The notes under the pieces are model-generated. The model was not told the origin of the DNA and did no database searches. It was given only the letters and a program-made list of their open reading frames with translations. The translations under genes were made by a program, and so were the position numbers. Below, piece by piece: positions 8,865 through 17,372 of a stretch of 51,945 nucleotides of DNA (its first letter is position 1; each line of letters begins with the position of its first letter). Source of the DNA: Paraburkholderia panacisoli (GTDB taxonomy: Bacteria > Pseudomonadota > Gammaproteobacteria > Burkholderiales > Burkholderiaceae); assembly GCF_008369935.1 (NCBI RefSeq), contig NZ_VTUZ01000056.1, forward strand, positions 1 through 51,945, given 5' to 3'.

Positions 8865-9161
8865 TCAGTTGGTGCCGGAGAGACACATGACTCGCGCATC
8901 TGCATTACGCAGTCGTAGCGGCAGGATGTCCTGATAAGCAGTCGATGCATACCATTCTTCCGCGCGTTGGGGGCTTTCGAATTCAAGTACGACGACAGTG
9001 GAACCATTCGCTGTTCCTTCCAGCACGTTTTGCGTGCCGCCGCGGATCAGGAACACACCGCCATATGCATCGAGCGTTGCTTGTACCTTGCTGCTGTATT
9101 CGTTCCACTCCGGGTTGGCGGAGCGAATATTAACTTCGGCAAAGATGTAGCCTTTGGTCAT
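8865..9161 (-). CDS. DUF1330 domain-containing protein
   Basis: This is a 98-residue protein of the DUF1330 family, a dimeric alpha-beta (ferredoxin-like) fold related to antibiotic biosynthesis monooxygenase barrels. Typical stretches are GYIFAEVNIR at the start, YGGVFLIRGG in the middle, and VVVLEFESPQRAEEWYAS near the end. The start is ATG 9159-9161 with AGAGGAAC in front. The family has no proven reaction and is often found in catabolic operons. Here it sits between the cupin and the SDR with short gaps, consistent with an accessory role in the same pathway. Confidence 0.88.
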   Translation of the reverse strand: MTKGYIFAEVNIRSANPEWNEYSSKVQATLDAYGGVFLIRGGTQNVLEGTANGSTVVVLEFESPQRAEEWYASTAYQDILPLRLRNADARVMCLSGTN

Positions 9162-9228
9162 TTGAAGTTCCTCTGCGTTCGATATGTCGTTCAACGTCGG
9201 GTCATGTTGGCTTGCATCCACGAATCCA

Positions 9229-9687
9229 TTACGGCTGGGAAGCGAAGGCCTCGGGCGGGTCGCAGGCTACCGTGCCCATCTTCGCCGGCACGGACACTTC
9301 GAGAAGCTCAAGATCTTGCGAGATGGCGATCTCGTTATGCTTGAGGCCGCCCGGAATAAGCAGCGATTCGCCTGCGCTCACGCGAATCTTCCGGCCGTCC
9401 TCAATCAGGAGATCGACCCACCCTCGCAACGTGAAGATGAATTGGGACTCGCACAGGTGGTAATGCCATCCGGTCTGCTGCATGTCGCCCGTGGCAATAG
9501 TGAGCTGCGCGCGCATGCGCCCGTCCGTGGCATCGGTGACGCCAAGATCGCGATATTTGAAAAATTCGCGGCGCCCCGGCACCAGCGGTGCGGTCTCCGG
9601 GGTGGCGTAGGCAAGTTTTGCAATCAACTCGGCGGTATCGCTGGCTGTCGCAGGAGAAGCGGCTTTATCGCTGTCGATTGAATTCAT
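9229..9687 (-). CDS. Cupin domain-containing protein
   Basis: This is a 152-residue single cupin. The first cupin motif is WHYHLCESQFIFTLRG near residues 74-89 with metal-ligand-type histidines (H75, H77) and a Glu/Gln pair. The second is the GESLLIPGGLKHNEI stretch near 104-119. Small cupins act as isomerases, lyases or dioxygenases, or bind a small molecule. No substrate can be assigned. The start is ATG 9685-9687 with GGAGAAAATC in front. It is 53 bp downstream of the hydroxyacid dehydrogenase gene in the cassette. Confidence 0.88.
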   Translation of the reverse strand: MNSIDSDKAASPATASDTAELIAKLAYATPETAPLVPGRREFFKYRDLGVTDATDGRMRAQLTIATGDMQQTGWHYHLCESQFIFTLRGWVDLLIEDGRKIRVSAGESLLIPGGLKHNEIAISQDLELLEVSVPAKMGTVACDPPEAFASQP

Positions 9688-9740
9688 GATTTTCTCCGTT
9701 GTGTGAAGCTGTTGGCGGGGTAGGGAAATCTGGCGGCAGG

Positions 9741-10649
9741 TTATCGTCGTGGTACGCCACGAACCGTTACGCCGCCGCGCGATTCCACGATTTTGAGGAT
9801 GGACGTGAAGTCGTCGCGTCCCCGGCCCTGTTCGATGGCGACATGCCAGAGGCCTCGCGCTTCGTTCAGCACGGGCACCGGCACGTCGAGTGCTTTCGCT
9901 TCGTCAATGGCGAGCTCCACGTCCTTTGCCACGATCGACATGTGCGCACCAAAGTCAAATGCACCGCAGATGGCGAAGCGGGCGAGGATATCCGCGGCCG
10001 CGCTGTTCCCGGTGCTCGACCGGATCACCTCGATCATGGCGTCCGCGTCGAGTCCTGCCTTTGCGCCGATGGTAAGCGCCTCGGAAGCCACGGCCATGTT
10101 GGCTGCGAGCATGATGTTGTTCACCAGCTTCATTGCCTGGGCCTGGCCGGGCTGTTCGCCGAGTCTGCAGATCTTCTTTGCGATGAGTGTGATCCATGGC
10201 ATTGCAGTGGCAACGACATCGTCATTGCCGGACAGCATAATGGACAAGGTGCCTGCCCGCGCCGCAGCTGGGCCGCCGCTGACTGGCGCATCGATGGTCG
10301 CGATGTTCGAGGCAGCGAGCCGCTTCGTATTCGACAAGACCACGGTCGGCCCCAGCGTGGACATCTCGATGTACGTTTGCACGCTCCTGCCCGCAGCCAC
10401 GGCATCCTGCCCGAACAGCACGCGTTCGCACACGTCACTGTTCGGCAGACAGGCCATGACAACGGACGCCGCATCCGCCACCGAGCGGGGGCTGGCATGC
10501 GCTGTCGCGCCAGCTTCGACGAGCGGTCTGACTGCTTCGGGATTCGGATCGAACACATGCAGGGTCGAGCCAGGATGAATGAGCCGCAGGGCAATCGCAG
10601 CGCCCATGTTTCCGAGGCCCAGAAAGCCGAGATGCGTGATATCGCTCAC
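9741..10649 (-). CDS. NAD(P)-dependent beta-hydroxyacid dehydrogenase (3-hydroxyisobutyrate dehydrogenase type)
   Basis: This 302-residue enzyme has the beta-hydroxyacid dehydrogenase layout: N-terminal Rossmann domain with GLGNMG at 11-16, substrate-binding DAPVSGG at 120-126, and the catalytic lysine K174 in QAMKLVNN. It oxidises a hydroxy acid to the semialdehyde or oxo acid using NAD(P)+, or runs in reverse. The start is GTG 10647-10649 with GGAG 10 nt upstream. It lies 63 bp after the ThDP enzyme gene. Relatives include 3-hydroxyisobutyrate, tartronate semialdehyde and L-threonate dehydrogenases; which applies is not clear from sequence. Confidence 0.92.
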   Translation of the reverse strand: MSDITHLGFLGLGNMGAAIALRLIHPGSTLHVFDPNPEAVRPLVEAGATAHASPRSVADAASVVMACLPNSDVCERVLFGQDAVAAGRSVQTYIEMSTLGPTVVLSNTKRLAASNIATIDAPVSGGPAAARAGTLSIMLSGNDDVVATAMPWITLIAKKICRLGEQPGQAQAMKLVNNIMLAANMAVASEALTIGAKAGLDADAMIEVIRSSTGNSAAADILARFAICGAFDFGAHMSIVAKDVELAIDEAKALDVPVPVLNEARGLWHVAIEQGRGRDDFTSILKIVESRGGVTVRGVPRR

Positions 10650-10712
10650 GTTGATAAGTCTCCGTCGTTGATCCGGCGCCGTGCGTGACAGTGCTTTGGC
10701 TGCCGGCTCTGT

Positions 10713-12254
10713 TCAGATGATCAGTTCGATCAGGAATGGGCCGTTCTGCAAAAAGCTCTGCTTCATCAGGTCCGCGCAAGCTTCCAGTGTCGTAGCGCGC
10801 GCTGCTTCCACGCCCATGCCATTGGCCAACTTGACCCAGTCGAGATCGGGATTGGTGAGATCGAGCATGCCCATCGCGGTCGGCCCAGGAATGGCGCCCA
10901 CATTCTGGTATTCTCCTATCAGAATGTTGTATTTCCGGTTGCTGAGAATGATCGTCGTGCAGGGCAGCTTCTCGCGGGCTTGGGTCCACAGGGACTGCAA
11001 CGAATACATAGCCGAGCCGTCCGCTTGCAGGCTAATCACTCTCCTTGAGCCACTACTCGCCACGGCCGCGCCGGTCGCCACAGGCAGGCCGTCGCCGATG
11101 GCGCCGCCTGTCAATTGAAGCCAGTCGTGCGGCGCGGCAGCATGAGTGAGCCGGTAAAAGTCACGCCCGAACGAAATGCTCTCGTCGGACACGATGGCGT
11201 TCTCCGGCATCAGCGCGGCCAGCGTCTGTGCGAGGCCTTCCTGGGTTGGTGTACCCCGGCCCGCCTCGGGTCGCGGGCCGGCCTCGGGTATGGTTGCGGG
11301 CGGCGCATTCAGCGCTTCCGCGAGCGCCAACAGTGCGGAAACGGGATCCTGATCGACGCGCGACAAGGTGTGAATCTGCGCCGTGCTCGAATATTGAATG
11401 GAAGGCTTGCCGGGGTACGCAAAGAACCCGACGGGGGCTTTCGCGTTGACCAGAATGATGTTCTGGAACGGCTCCAGTAGCTTCACGGCCTGATCGGTGT
11501 TGTAGGGTAGACGCTCGATCGGCAGGCGTCCACGGCCGCGCGCCACGCGTCCGTTGACATACTCGTACTTCAGCGTCGCGCCCGTCGCGCTCGCGATGCG
11601 CCATGCCAGTGCCTGCGCTTGCGGCATTGCGCCATGTCCGCCAAGCAGAATCAGCACGTTCGAGTTGTGCCGCAGGATGCGCGCAGCCGTGTCGACCGCA
11701 AACGGATCGACGGCGGGGGCAGCAGGAATGGGCATTGCGCGCGCGGCGACGCCACCCGCGTCCCACGACGTATCGGACGGCAGAATGAGCGTGGCGATCT
11801 GTCCAGGCGCTGTGCGCGCCGCCGCCACCGCTGCCGCTGCATCCCTGCCGACATCGGCCGCGTGCCGGCTCGTGCGCACCCAGCGCGAAACGGCACTCGC
11901 GAGACCAGCGGTATCGGCGGTGAGCGGTGCATCGAATGGCTGATGATAGGTCGCCTGATCGCCGACAATATTGACGATGCCGCTATTGGCCCGCCGCGCG
12001 TTATGCAGATTGGCCCAGCCATTGGCGAGCCCCGGCCCGCAGTGCAGCAGCGTGCTCGCCGGCTTGCGGGCAATGCGGTAGTAACCATCGGCCATGCCGG
12101 TCACGATGTTTTCCTGAAGGCCGAGCACGCAACGCAAGCCCGGGATCTGATCCAGTGCCGCAACGAAGTGCATCTCACTGGTTCCAGGATTGGCAAAGCA
12201 GGTGTCGATGCCTGACTCCAGCAACGTGGTAACAAGACTCTCAGCGCCATTCAT
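10713..12254 (-). CDS. Thiamine-diphosphate enzyme, acetolactate synthase/benzoylformate decarboxylase-like
   Basis: This is a 513-residue three-domain ThDP enzyme. The Pyr domain has ANPGTSEMHF at 21-30 and the cofactor-activating E48 in GLQENIVTGMADGYYR. H71 matches the active-site His of benzoylformate decarboxylase (LLHCGPGLANG). The PP domain carries the ThDP/Mg motif beginning QADGSAMYS and ending at an N in SNRKYN. Database-style annotation would say acetolactate synthase large subunit. The position next to a dehydrogenase, an aldehyde dehydrogenase and a CoA-transferase instead suggests a 2-oxo acid decarboxylase. ATG 12252-12254 is chosen for its GGAGAAAG ribosome site, which lies inside the alternative longer frame. 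No small regulatory subunit gene is nearby, which argues against a true biosynthetic acetolactate synthase. Confidence 0.88.
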   Translation of the reverse strand: MNGAESLVTTLLESGIDTCFANPGTSEMHFVAALDQIPGLRCVLGLQENIVTGMADGYYRIARKPASTLLHCGPGLANGWANLHNARRANSGIVNIVGDQATYHQPFDAPLTADTAGLASAVSRWVRTSRHAADVGRDAAAAVAAARTAPGQIATLILPSDTSWDAGGVAARAMPIPAAPAVDPFAVDTAARILRHNSNVLILLGGHGAMPQAQALAWRIASATGATLKYEYVNGRVARGRGRLPIERLPYNTDQAVKLLEPFQNIILVNAKAPVGFFAYPGKPSIQYSSTAQIHTLSRVDQDPVSALLALAEALNAPPATIPEAGPRPEAGRGTPTQEGLAQTLAALMPENAIVSDESISFGRDFYRLTHAAAPHDWLQLTGGAIGDGLPVATGAAVASSGSRRVISLQADGSAMYSLQSLWTQAREKLPCTTIILSNRKYNILIGEYQNVGAIPGPTAMGMLDLTNPDLDWVKLANGMGVEAARATTLEACADLMKQSFLQNGPFLIELII

Positions 12255-12338
12255 GCTGTACTTTCTCCAATTCAACGATATGCGCCCTGGCTGGCAAAGA
12301 GCGCCTGCCCGGTTCGCGATTACAGGCGTGTGGGTCTT

Positions 12339-13562
12339 TCATACGATCGCGCGGCAGCGCAGTGCCTCGATTTCGCCCGCACGCATCCCGCAGAGCGACG
12401 CGAGCACCTCGTCCGTGTGCTGACCGAGCGTCGGTGGCGGCGTGTCGTAGGTCATGGGTGACGCTGACATGCGGATCGGACTGGCTACGCTCGGCACGCT
12501 GCCTGACAACGGGTGTGCAATGTCCACCCGCATCTGCCGATGCTTCACCTGTGGATGCTCGAACGCCTGCGCAATGCTGTTAATCGGCCCAGCCGGCACG
12601 CTTTTCCGACTGAGCAGCGAGGTCCACTCGCCCACCGTCCGTGTCAGCATGATTTCTTCGAGCATCGGGATGAGCACCTCGCGATGAGCGACGCGTCCAG
12701 CGTTGGTCGCGAACCTCGGATCAGCCGCAAGATGAATGCAGTCAGCCGTCTCGCAGAACTTCGCGAACTGACTGTCGTTGCCGACGGCGATCACCATTTG
12801 CCCGTCCCTCGCATCGAACACCTGATACGGCACGATGTTCGCGTGCGCATTGCCTTGCCTGCGTGGCGTCGACCCCGAGACCAGGTAGTTCAGATTCATG
12901 TTGGCCATCGTTGCGACCTGAACATCGAGCAATCCCATGTCGATGTATTGCCCTTCGCCCGTCTTCTCCCGCTGCGCGATGGCCGCAAGTATCGCGACCG
13001 TCGAATACATGCCGGTCATGATGTCCGCGAAGGCGACGCCGACCTTTTGCGGGCCGCCACCTGGACAATCGTCGCGTTCGCCGGTGATGCTCATGAGGCC
13101 GCCCATGCCCTGCACGATGAAGTCGTAGCCAGCCATCCCGGCGAGCGGGCCGGTCTGCCCAAAGCCTGTCACCGAGCAATAGACGAGACGAGGGTTGAGT
13201 TCCCGAAGGTCCTCGTAACACAGACCATAGCGGGCCATATCACCCACCTTGTAGTTCTCGATGAATATGTCGGCCTGTGCAGCAAGCTGGCGCACAATGG
13301 TCTGGCCCTCCGCTCGCGCGATGTTCAGCGTCACAGACTTCTTGCCGCGGTTGGCCGCGAGATAGTAGGCGGCTTCGCCCGTGGGCTCACCTTCGACGTC
13401 CTTCAGATAGGGCGGCCCCCAGCTGCGTGTGTCGTCGCCGCTCCCGGGCCGCTCGATCTTGATGACTTCTGCTCCCAGATCCGCGAGCGTCTGACTGGCC
13501 CAAGGTCCGGCGAGCACGCGCGACAGATCGAGTACGCGTATCCCGGATAATGCTTTGGACAT
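12339..13562 (-). CDS. CaiB/BaiF (type III) CoA-transferase
   Basis: This is a 407-residue family III CoA-transferase. Recognisable are LDLSRVLAGPWASQTLADLG at 11-30, AEVIKIERPGSGDDTR, NRGKKSVTLN at 71-80, the YDFIVQGMGGLMSITG stretch near 146-160, and the catalytic aspartate D180 in FADIMTGMYS. These enzymes move CoA between carboxylates through an aspartyl-CoA anhydride. In the cassette it would activate the acid made by the aldehyde dehydrogenase. It could also serve an unrelated acid. The start is ATG 13560-13562 with CAGGAG in front, 62 bp downstream of the aldehyde dehydrogenase gene. Confidence 0.93.
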   Translation of the reverse strand: MSKALSGIRVLDLSRVLAGPWASQTLADLGAEVIKIERPGSGDDTRSWGPPYLKDVEGEPTGEAAYYLAANRGKKSVTLNIARAEGQTIVRQLAAQADIFIENYKVGDMARYGLCYEDLRELNPRLVYCSVTGFGQTGPLAGMAGYDFIVQGMGGLMSITGERDDCPGGGPQKVGVAFADIMTGMYSTVAILAAIAQREKTGEGQYIDMGLLDVQVATMANMNLNYLVSGSTPRRQGNAHANIVPYQVFDARDGQMVIAVGNDSQFAKFCETADCIHLAADPRFATNAGRVAHREVLIPMLEEIMLTRTVGEWTSLLSRKSVPAGPINSIAQAFEHPQVKHRQMRVDIAHPLSGSVPSVASPIRMSASPMTYDTPPPTLGQHTDEVLASLCGMRAGEIEALRCRAIV

Positions 13563-13624
13563 CTCTTATCTCCTGCTTGAGTCATGTTGATGCATGCTTC
13601 GGCGGGTGGCCGATCGGGCAGGTC

Positions 13625-15064
13625 TTAGGCGTGCGCCCAGCCGGAGACGGCCTTGACCTCGAGAAACTCTTCGATACCCCACACGCCACCCTCACGCGCG
13701 CGGCCCGATGCTTTGATCCCGCCGAAAGGCGATCCGGCTGCACGTGGTTTGCCGTTCATTTCGACCATGCCGGAGCGGAGCCGCCCGGCGACGCGATTCC
13801 GTTTCTCGCCGTCGGTGGATTGCACGTAATTGGCAAGGCCGTAGGGGGTGTCGTTGGCAATGGCGATGGCTTCATCCTCGCTATCGAACGGTATGATCGA
13901 CAGCACAGGTCCAAATATCTCCTCGCGGGCAATGGCCATCTGGTTATTCACGTCGGCGAAGACAGTCGGACGAACAAAGTAACCGGCCTCGTGTCCGCGT
14001 GGGCGTCCGGGACCGCCCGCCACGAGTCGCGCGCCTTCGTCGATGCCCTTTTCGATCATCTCCCGGACCCTCATAAACTGCGCCTCGGACGCAAGCGGCC
14101 CCATGTGTTTGCCCGGCTGATGGGCCGCATCGACGGCTATGCTTTCCGCAATCTCGCGCGCTTCCTCGACCACACGCTGGTAGATCGACCGCTCGACCAG
14201 CATGCGCGTGGGTGCGTTGCAGCTTTGTCCCGTGTTCTTGAAGCAATGGAGCACTCCGCGCTTCACTGCGTCTGCATCCGCATCTGCGAAGACAAGATTC
14301 GCGCCTTTGCCGCCGAGTTCGAGCGATACACGTTTGAGGCTCTGCGCCGCCGCAATCGAAATGGCGATGCCCGCGCGTGTCGAACCGGTGAAGCTGATCA
14401 TGTCCACATCCGGATGGGATGAGAGTCGAGCGCCCGCGTGCGCGCCATCGCCGTTGACGAGATTGAAGACACCGCTCGGGAAGCCAGCTTCGTCGACATA
14501 CTCCGCGAAGAGCAGCGACGACAACGGGGCAATCTCCGAGGGCTTGAGCACCGCCGTACATCCCGCGAGCAACGCGGGCACGACCTTGAGCGTGACCTGG
14601 TTCATCGGCCAGTTCCACGGCGTGATGAGGCCCGCCACGCCGATCGGTTCCATCAGGATCCGGTCGTCGGGAGCATGGCCACCCAGCGGGCGCTCGAATC
14701 GAAAGTCGTGGAAAGCGTCGATGAAATTCCTGATGTGGAAGGCACCGGCACCGACGTGATCGTTCGTGGCCAGATCGATGGGCGAACCCATTTCCAGGCT
14801 GATCATCTTCGCCATCTCGGGCGCGCGGCGCTTGTAGATCGCAAGGAGCTTCTCCACAAGCGCGAGACGCTCGCCCGGCGCGGTGCGCGACCAGTCGGCG
14901 AAAGCCCGGCGTGCAGCATCGACCGCACGATCGATGTCAGCTTCATCTGCAGCTGAAATGATTGCGCAGGGCTGTCCGGTCGACGGATCGAGCACAGGGA
15001 GCGGGCGTGGTGTAAGCGGCTCGTCCCAGCGACCATCGATATAAAACTCTCTTTTTTCAAGCAC
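13625..15064 (-). CDS. Aldehyde dehydrogenase family protein
   Basis: This is a 479-residue NAD(P)+-dependent aldehyde dehydrogenase. The oxyanion-hole Asn is in TPWNWPM (N151), the cofactor loop is FTGSTRAG at 225-232, the general base is E249 in LELGGKGAN, and the catalytic Cys is C282 in NTGQSCNAPTRM. All key residues are present, so it should oxidise an aldehyde to the free acid. The start codon is GTG at 15062-15064 with a GAGAGA ribosome site. It is the first gene of the leftward cassette and faces a 776-bp divergent control region. The NTGQSCNAP context is that of the broad-specificity class, so the aldehyde is not predictable. Confidence 0.94.
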   Translation of the reverse strand: MLEKREFYIDGRWDEPLTPRPLPVLDPSTGQPCAIISAADEADIDRAVDAARRAFADWSRTAPGERLALVEKLLAIYKRRAPEMAKMISLEMGSPIDLATNDHVGAGAFHIRNFIDAFHDFRFERPLGGHAPDDRILMEPIGVAGLITPWNWPMNQVTLKVVPALLAGCTAVLKPSEIAPLSSLLFAEYVDEAGFPSGVFNLVNGDGAHAGARLSSHPDVDMISFTGSTRAGIAISIAAAQSLKRVSLELGGKGANLVFADADADAVKRGVLHCFKNTGQSCNAPTRMLVERSIYQRVVEEAREIAESIAVDAAHQPGKHMGPLASEAQFMRVREMIEKGIDEGARLVAGGPGRPRGHEAGYFVRPTVFADVNNQMAIAREEIFGPVLSIIPFDSEDEAIAIANDTPYGLANYVQSTDGEKRNRVAGRLRSGMVEMNGKPRAAGSPFGGIKASGRAREGGVWGIEEFLEVKAVSGWAHA

Positions 15065-15840
15065 GATTTCTCTCAGGCTCGAGGTGCAAAAATCAATGCT
15101 CCCCGCACGAAACGCGCACTCTCAGTTGATGCGAAGGGCGGGAAGTCCCATTGGCCGAACGGTAAGCCCGACCAATTGACGTTGCAAATAGGGATAACCC
15201 GTTGTCCATAGGATAACGTCAGTAAGGCCCGTCCGCTGGTCGTTTCAGGGTGTTCGCCGCGCTCGAGTTGAACCAAAAAGAAATGCGGAAAATTCCGATT
15301 CCGAAAGAAAGCGGTGTGCACACGGTGGAATCGACGCAACGCGCGGGGCATGTCTGCATCGGAGATTCCAGCGTGCCGCGTCTGCGCGTTTGTCGGAGAG
15401 AAGACGTTGAGGGCGTCAGCCCGGGAGGGCCGGCCTTTGTCATCCGCCTTGATTTGGCGAAGGGAAAACGCGCAGCGAGAGCATGCGGATGGATTGCTCT
15501 CTTTTGGTACGCATGTCTCACGACGGTGACGACGAACCCGCGTTCTCCTCCTGAACTCACGCGGTGCGAGCGGCATGCATATTCATGCGTGCATCTGGAG
15601 TCGGCTAGGCCGCTTCGCCGATCGCCGTGGCGGATACTTCGAATCGGGCGCAAAGGGCGGCATTCGACGGGACAACCTGAGGCAAATGGTAGACTTAAGA
15701 GCGCCCGAGCATAGTGTTCACCACGTTACCCCTGTGTTTGCCGAAGCCCGTCCGCAACTTAGGCCTCTCCTCTTTTTTCCATTGACCGAGGGGCTCTCCC
15801 GGCGAATAGATCGACGATCAGGATCAAGGAAACAACCGCA
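15065..15840. other. Divergent intergenic control region (776 bp)
   Basis: This region separates the leftward catabolic cassette from the rightward IclR regulator gene. No credible gene is present on either strand. It should contain promoters for both directions. The only clear signal is the pair of palindromes at 15181-15217. The regulator start (TTG 15841) is preceded by AAGGAA at 15827-15832. Confidence 0.55.
15181..15217. promoter_or_regulatory. Tandem operator-like palindromes upstream of the ALDH cassette
   Basis: Two similar imperfect palindromes stand side by side: GTTGCAAATAGGGATAAC (15181-15198), then CC, then GTTGTCCATAGGATAAC (15201-15217). Both share a GTTG half and an ATAGG-ATAAC half. 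The second is a near-perfect inverted repeat, GTTGTCC-ATA-GGATAAC, with one mismatch. They lie 117-153 bp upstream of the aldehyde dehydrogenase start, a fitting place for binding of the divergent IclR-type regulator. Spacing of about 19-20 bp puts them roughly two helical turns apart. Confidence 0.5.
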
Positions 15841-16701
15841 TTGCCCACAACGAAACGACGAGTCACGCAGATCTCGACATCATCCAAGCAGGAATTGTCT
15901 GCAACGTCCGCCGAGGGTGGCGGCGGTCGGCGGCGCATCCAGTCGGCGGACAAAGCGACTGACATGCTTCTTGCGCTTGTCGCCGCTGGGAAGGCTGCTC
16001 CGTTACGGGAATTGGCGCGCGCAGCAGGCATGCCGAACAGCCTTGCTCACCGTTATCTCGCCAGTCTGACTGCGAGTGGTTTGGCGGTTCAGGACGAGAT
16101 CACCGGGCTGTATGACCTGGGTCCCGCCGCGCTACGCATAGGAGCGTCCGCGCTCGGACGCCTTGATCCTTTGCGGCTTGCCGGCGAAGCCATGCCGCAA
16201 TTAGCCGCCGACACTGGTCTACCTACTTTGCTCAATGTACTTGGTGATCGAGGTCCAACCATCGTCCGTTGGGAACGCAGCTATGTTCCTTTCATTACGA
16301 CCCTGTCTGTCGGATCGACGTTCCAATTGACCAACTCGGCAACAGGGCGCGCGATGCTCGCGTTCATGCCTTCCCAGATACGAGACCATCTGATCGAGCT
16401 GGCTGTATCAAAGCATCACGAAAAGCCGCCGCCAGATCTGCTTGATCGTCTGGCAACGGTTCGTCGGCGTGGGTATGACGAAGCGGAGTCCGTGCTCATC
16501 CCCGGCCTCGCCGCCATAAGCGCTCCGATTCTTGACGTGCAGGAAGAAGCAGTTGCCTGCCTGACCTTGATTGGCGCGAGCGTCGAAGTGTCTTCGATCA
16601 GAGAAATGGCTATCACGCGCCTGGTCGAAGCGAGTTCGCGCGTATCGCAGGCATGCGGAAGCAGGTTCTCGCTGGGGGACAGTGGAGTCGTGGAACTTTG
16701 A
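15841..16701 (+). CDS. IclR family transcriptional regulator
   Basis: This 286-residue protein has the IclR plan. A 30-residue Ser/Gly/Arg-rich extension leads into a winged helix-turn-helix (about 33-95, with LRELARAAGMPNSLAHRYLASL as recognition unit). A GAF-like effector domain follows, with typical pieces LLNVLGDRGPTIVRWERSY, GSTFQLTNSATGRAMLAF, and VLIPGLAAISAPILD. IclR proteins act as dimers of dimers that repress or activate catabolic operons in response to a small acid. Divergence from the aldehyde dehydrogenase cassette makes that operon its likely target. The start is TTG with AAGGAA about 8 nt upstream; a later in-frame ATG would cut the HTH. Confidence 0.9.
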   Translation: MPTTKRRVTQISTSSKQELSATSAEGGGGRRRIQSADKATDMLLALVAAGKAAPLRELARAAGMPNSLAHRYLASLTASGLAVQDEITGLYDLGPAALRIGASALGRLDPLRLAGEAMPQLAADTGLPTLLNVLGDRGPTIVRWERSYVPFITTLSVGSTFQLTNSATGRAMLAFMPSQIRDHLIELAVSKHHEKPPPDLLDRLATVRRRGYDEAESVLIPGLAAISAPILDVQEEAVACLTLIGASVEVSSIREMAITRLVEASSRVSQACGSRFSLGDSGVVEL

Positions 16702-16954
16702 TCCGCCGCATCCAATGTTCATTCGTGACATCAATCAGCGTGCCTCGATTTACTGTTCCCGAAGTCCTTCGAATTGCGTGAGGATTGCACGAGTCGTTCA
16801 GGTAAAGCGCCGGCCCAACGGGGAAATAAAACAGAAGCTGCCTCACGAACGAAGACGCACGAATGTGATTACAGCCGAACTGTGCGAATGGAGCGTGCGT
16901 CCCGTTCCGGAGCAATGCAGCCATTCGGACGGCGGGTTTGATCGCCTGCTGAAC

Positions 16955-16969
16955 GGCCGTTTGTGGCCG
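16955..16969. repeat. Dispersed degenerate repeat, copy 1 (GGCCRTTTGTGGCCG)
   Basis: The word GGCCGTTTGTGGCCG occurs here in non-coding sequence, with related copies at 42617-42631 (GGCCATTTGTGGCCG) and 43725-43739 (GGCCGTTTGCTGCCG). Each copy is embedded in a similar degenerate context with GAAT/GACG/CGGAC words. It behaves like an interspersed intergenic element. Confidence 0.35.
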
Positions 16970-17016
16970 ATTTCGGAAGTTCGGCCTCGCTCGTCCGTCG
17001 GCTGGACCTGACCTCG

Positions 17017-17296
17017 CGTCGAATTTCATCAGTTCGTCAATCGTCGAATAGCCCAGAATGTATCCCGCATGCTGCGCCTGCGCTATTGCTCGAGTCAGAT
17101 CCATCCTGAGGACCGGATCGCCGTCAATCAGCACCGCCAGTTCTTCCACGGCACTCGTACGGGACGCAACGAGGCGGAGCTCGTGCGCTCTTGCGGCGAT
17201 CTCCAGCCGGTATCGCGTGAGATGCGCTTCGTTGCGTGGAAGCCATTCGCCGAGTCGCTGTCGCTCCGTGAGCGGGTTCTTCGCTCTGTCTGCCAT
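17017..17296 (-). pseudogene. N-terminal remnant of a phosphatidylserine-decarboxylase-associated protein
   Basis: The first 93 codons from ATG 17294-17296 (MADRAKNPLTERQRLGEWLP onward to AGYILGYSTIDELMKFDA) look like the N-terminal domain that precedes phosphatidylserine decarboxylase in longer bacterial homologues (about 400 residues). After DARSG the frame continues to 16613 but with Arg/Pro-rich, non-homologous sequence that runs antisense to the IclR 3' end. Pieces of the catalytic decarboxylase domain are missing. I read it as a truncated gene. The family match is from memory of the TERQRLGEWLP and DPVLRMDLTRAI signatures and should be checked. Confidence 0.5.
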
Positions 17297-17372
17297 GCAT
17301 TATCCTTTCTCAGGTTGCCGGCAATGAAAAAACGCGCGCCGCGCCGGCTGGACCATCAGGTATAAAAACGAA

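Noticed and set aside
9699..10688. 329-codon open frame on the plus strand
   Set aside because: It is antisense to the beta-hydroxyacid dehydrogenase gene, whose motifs are unambiguous.
12513..13550. 345-codon open frame on the plus strand
   Set aside because: It is antisense to the CoA-transferase gene; His/Arg-rich shadow without domain.
16613..17016. C-terminal extension of the PSD-like frame
   Set aside because: It is antisense to the IclR 3' end and low in family-like features; treated as read-through of a truncated gene.
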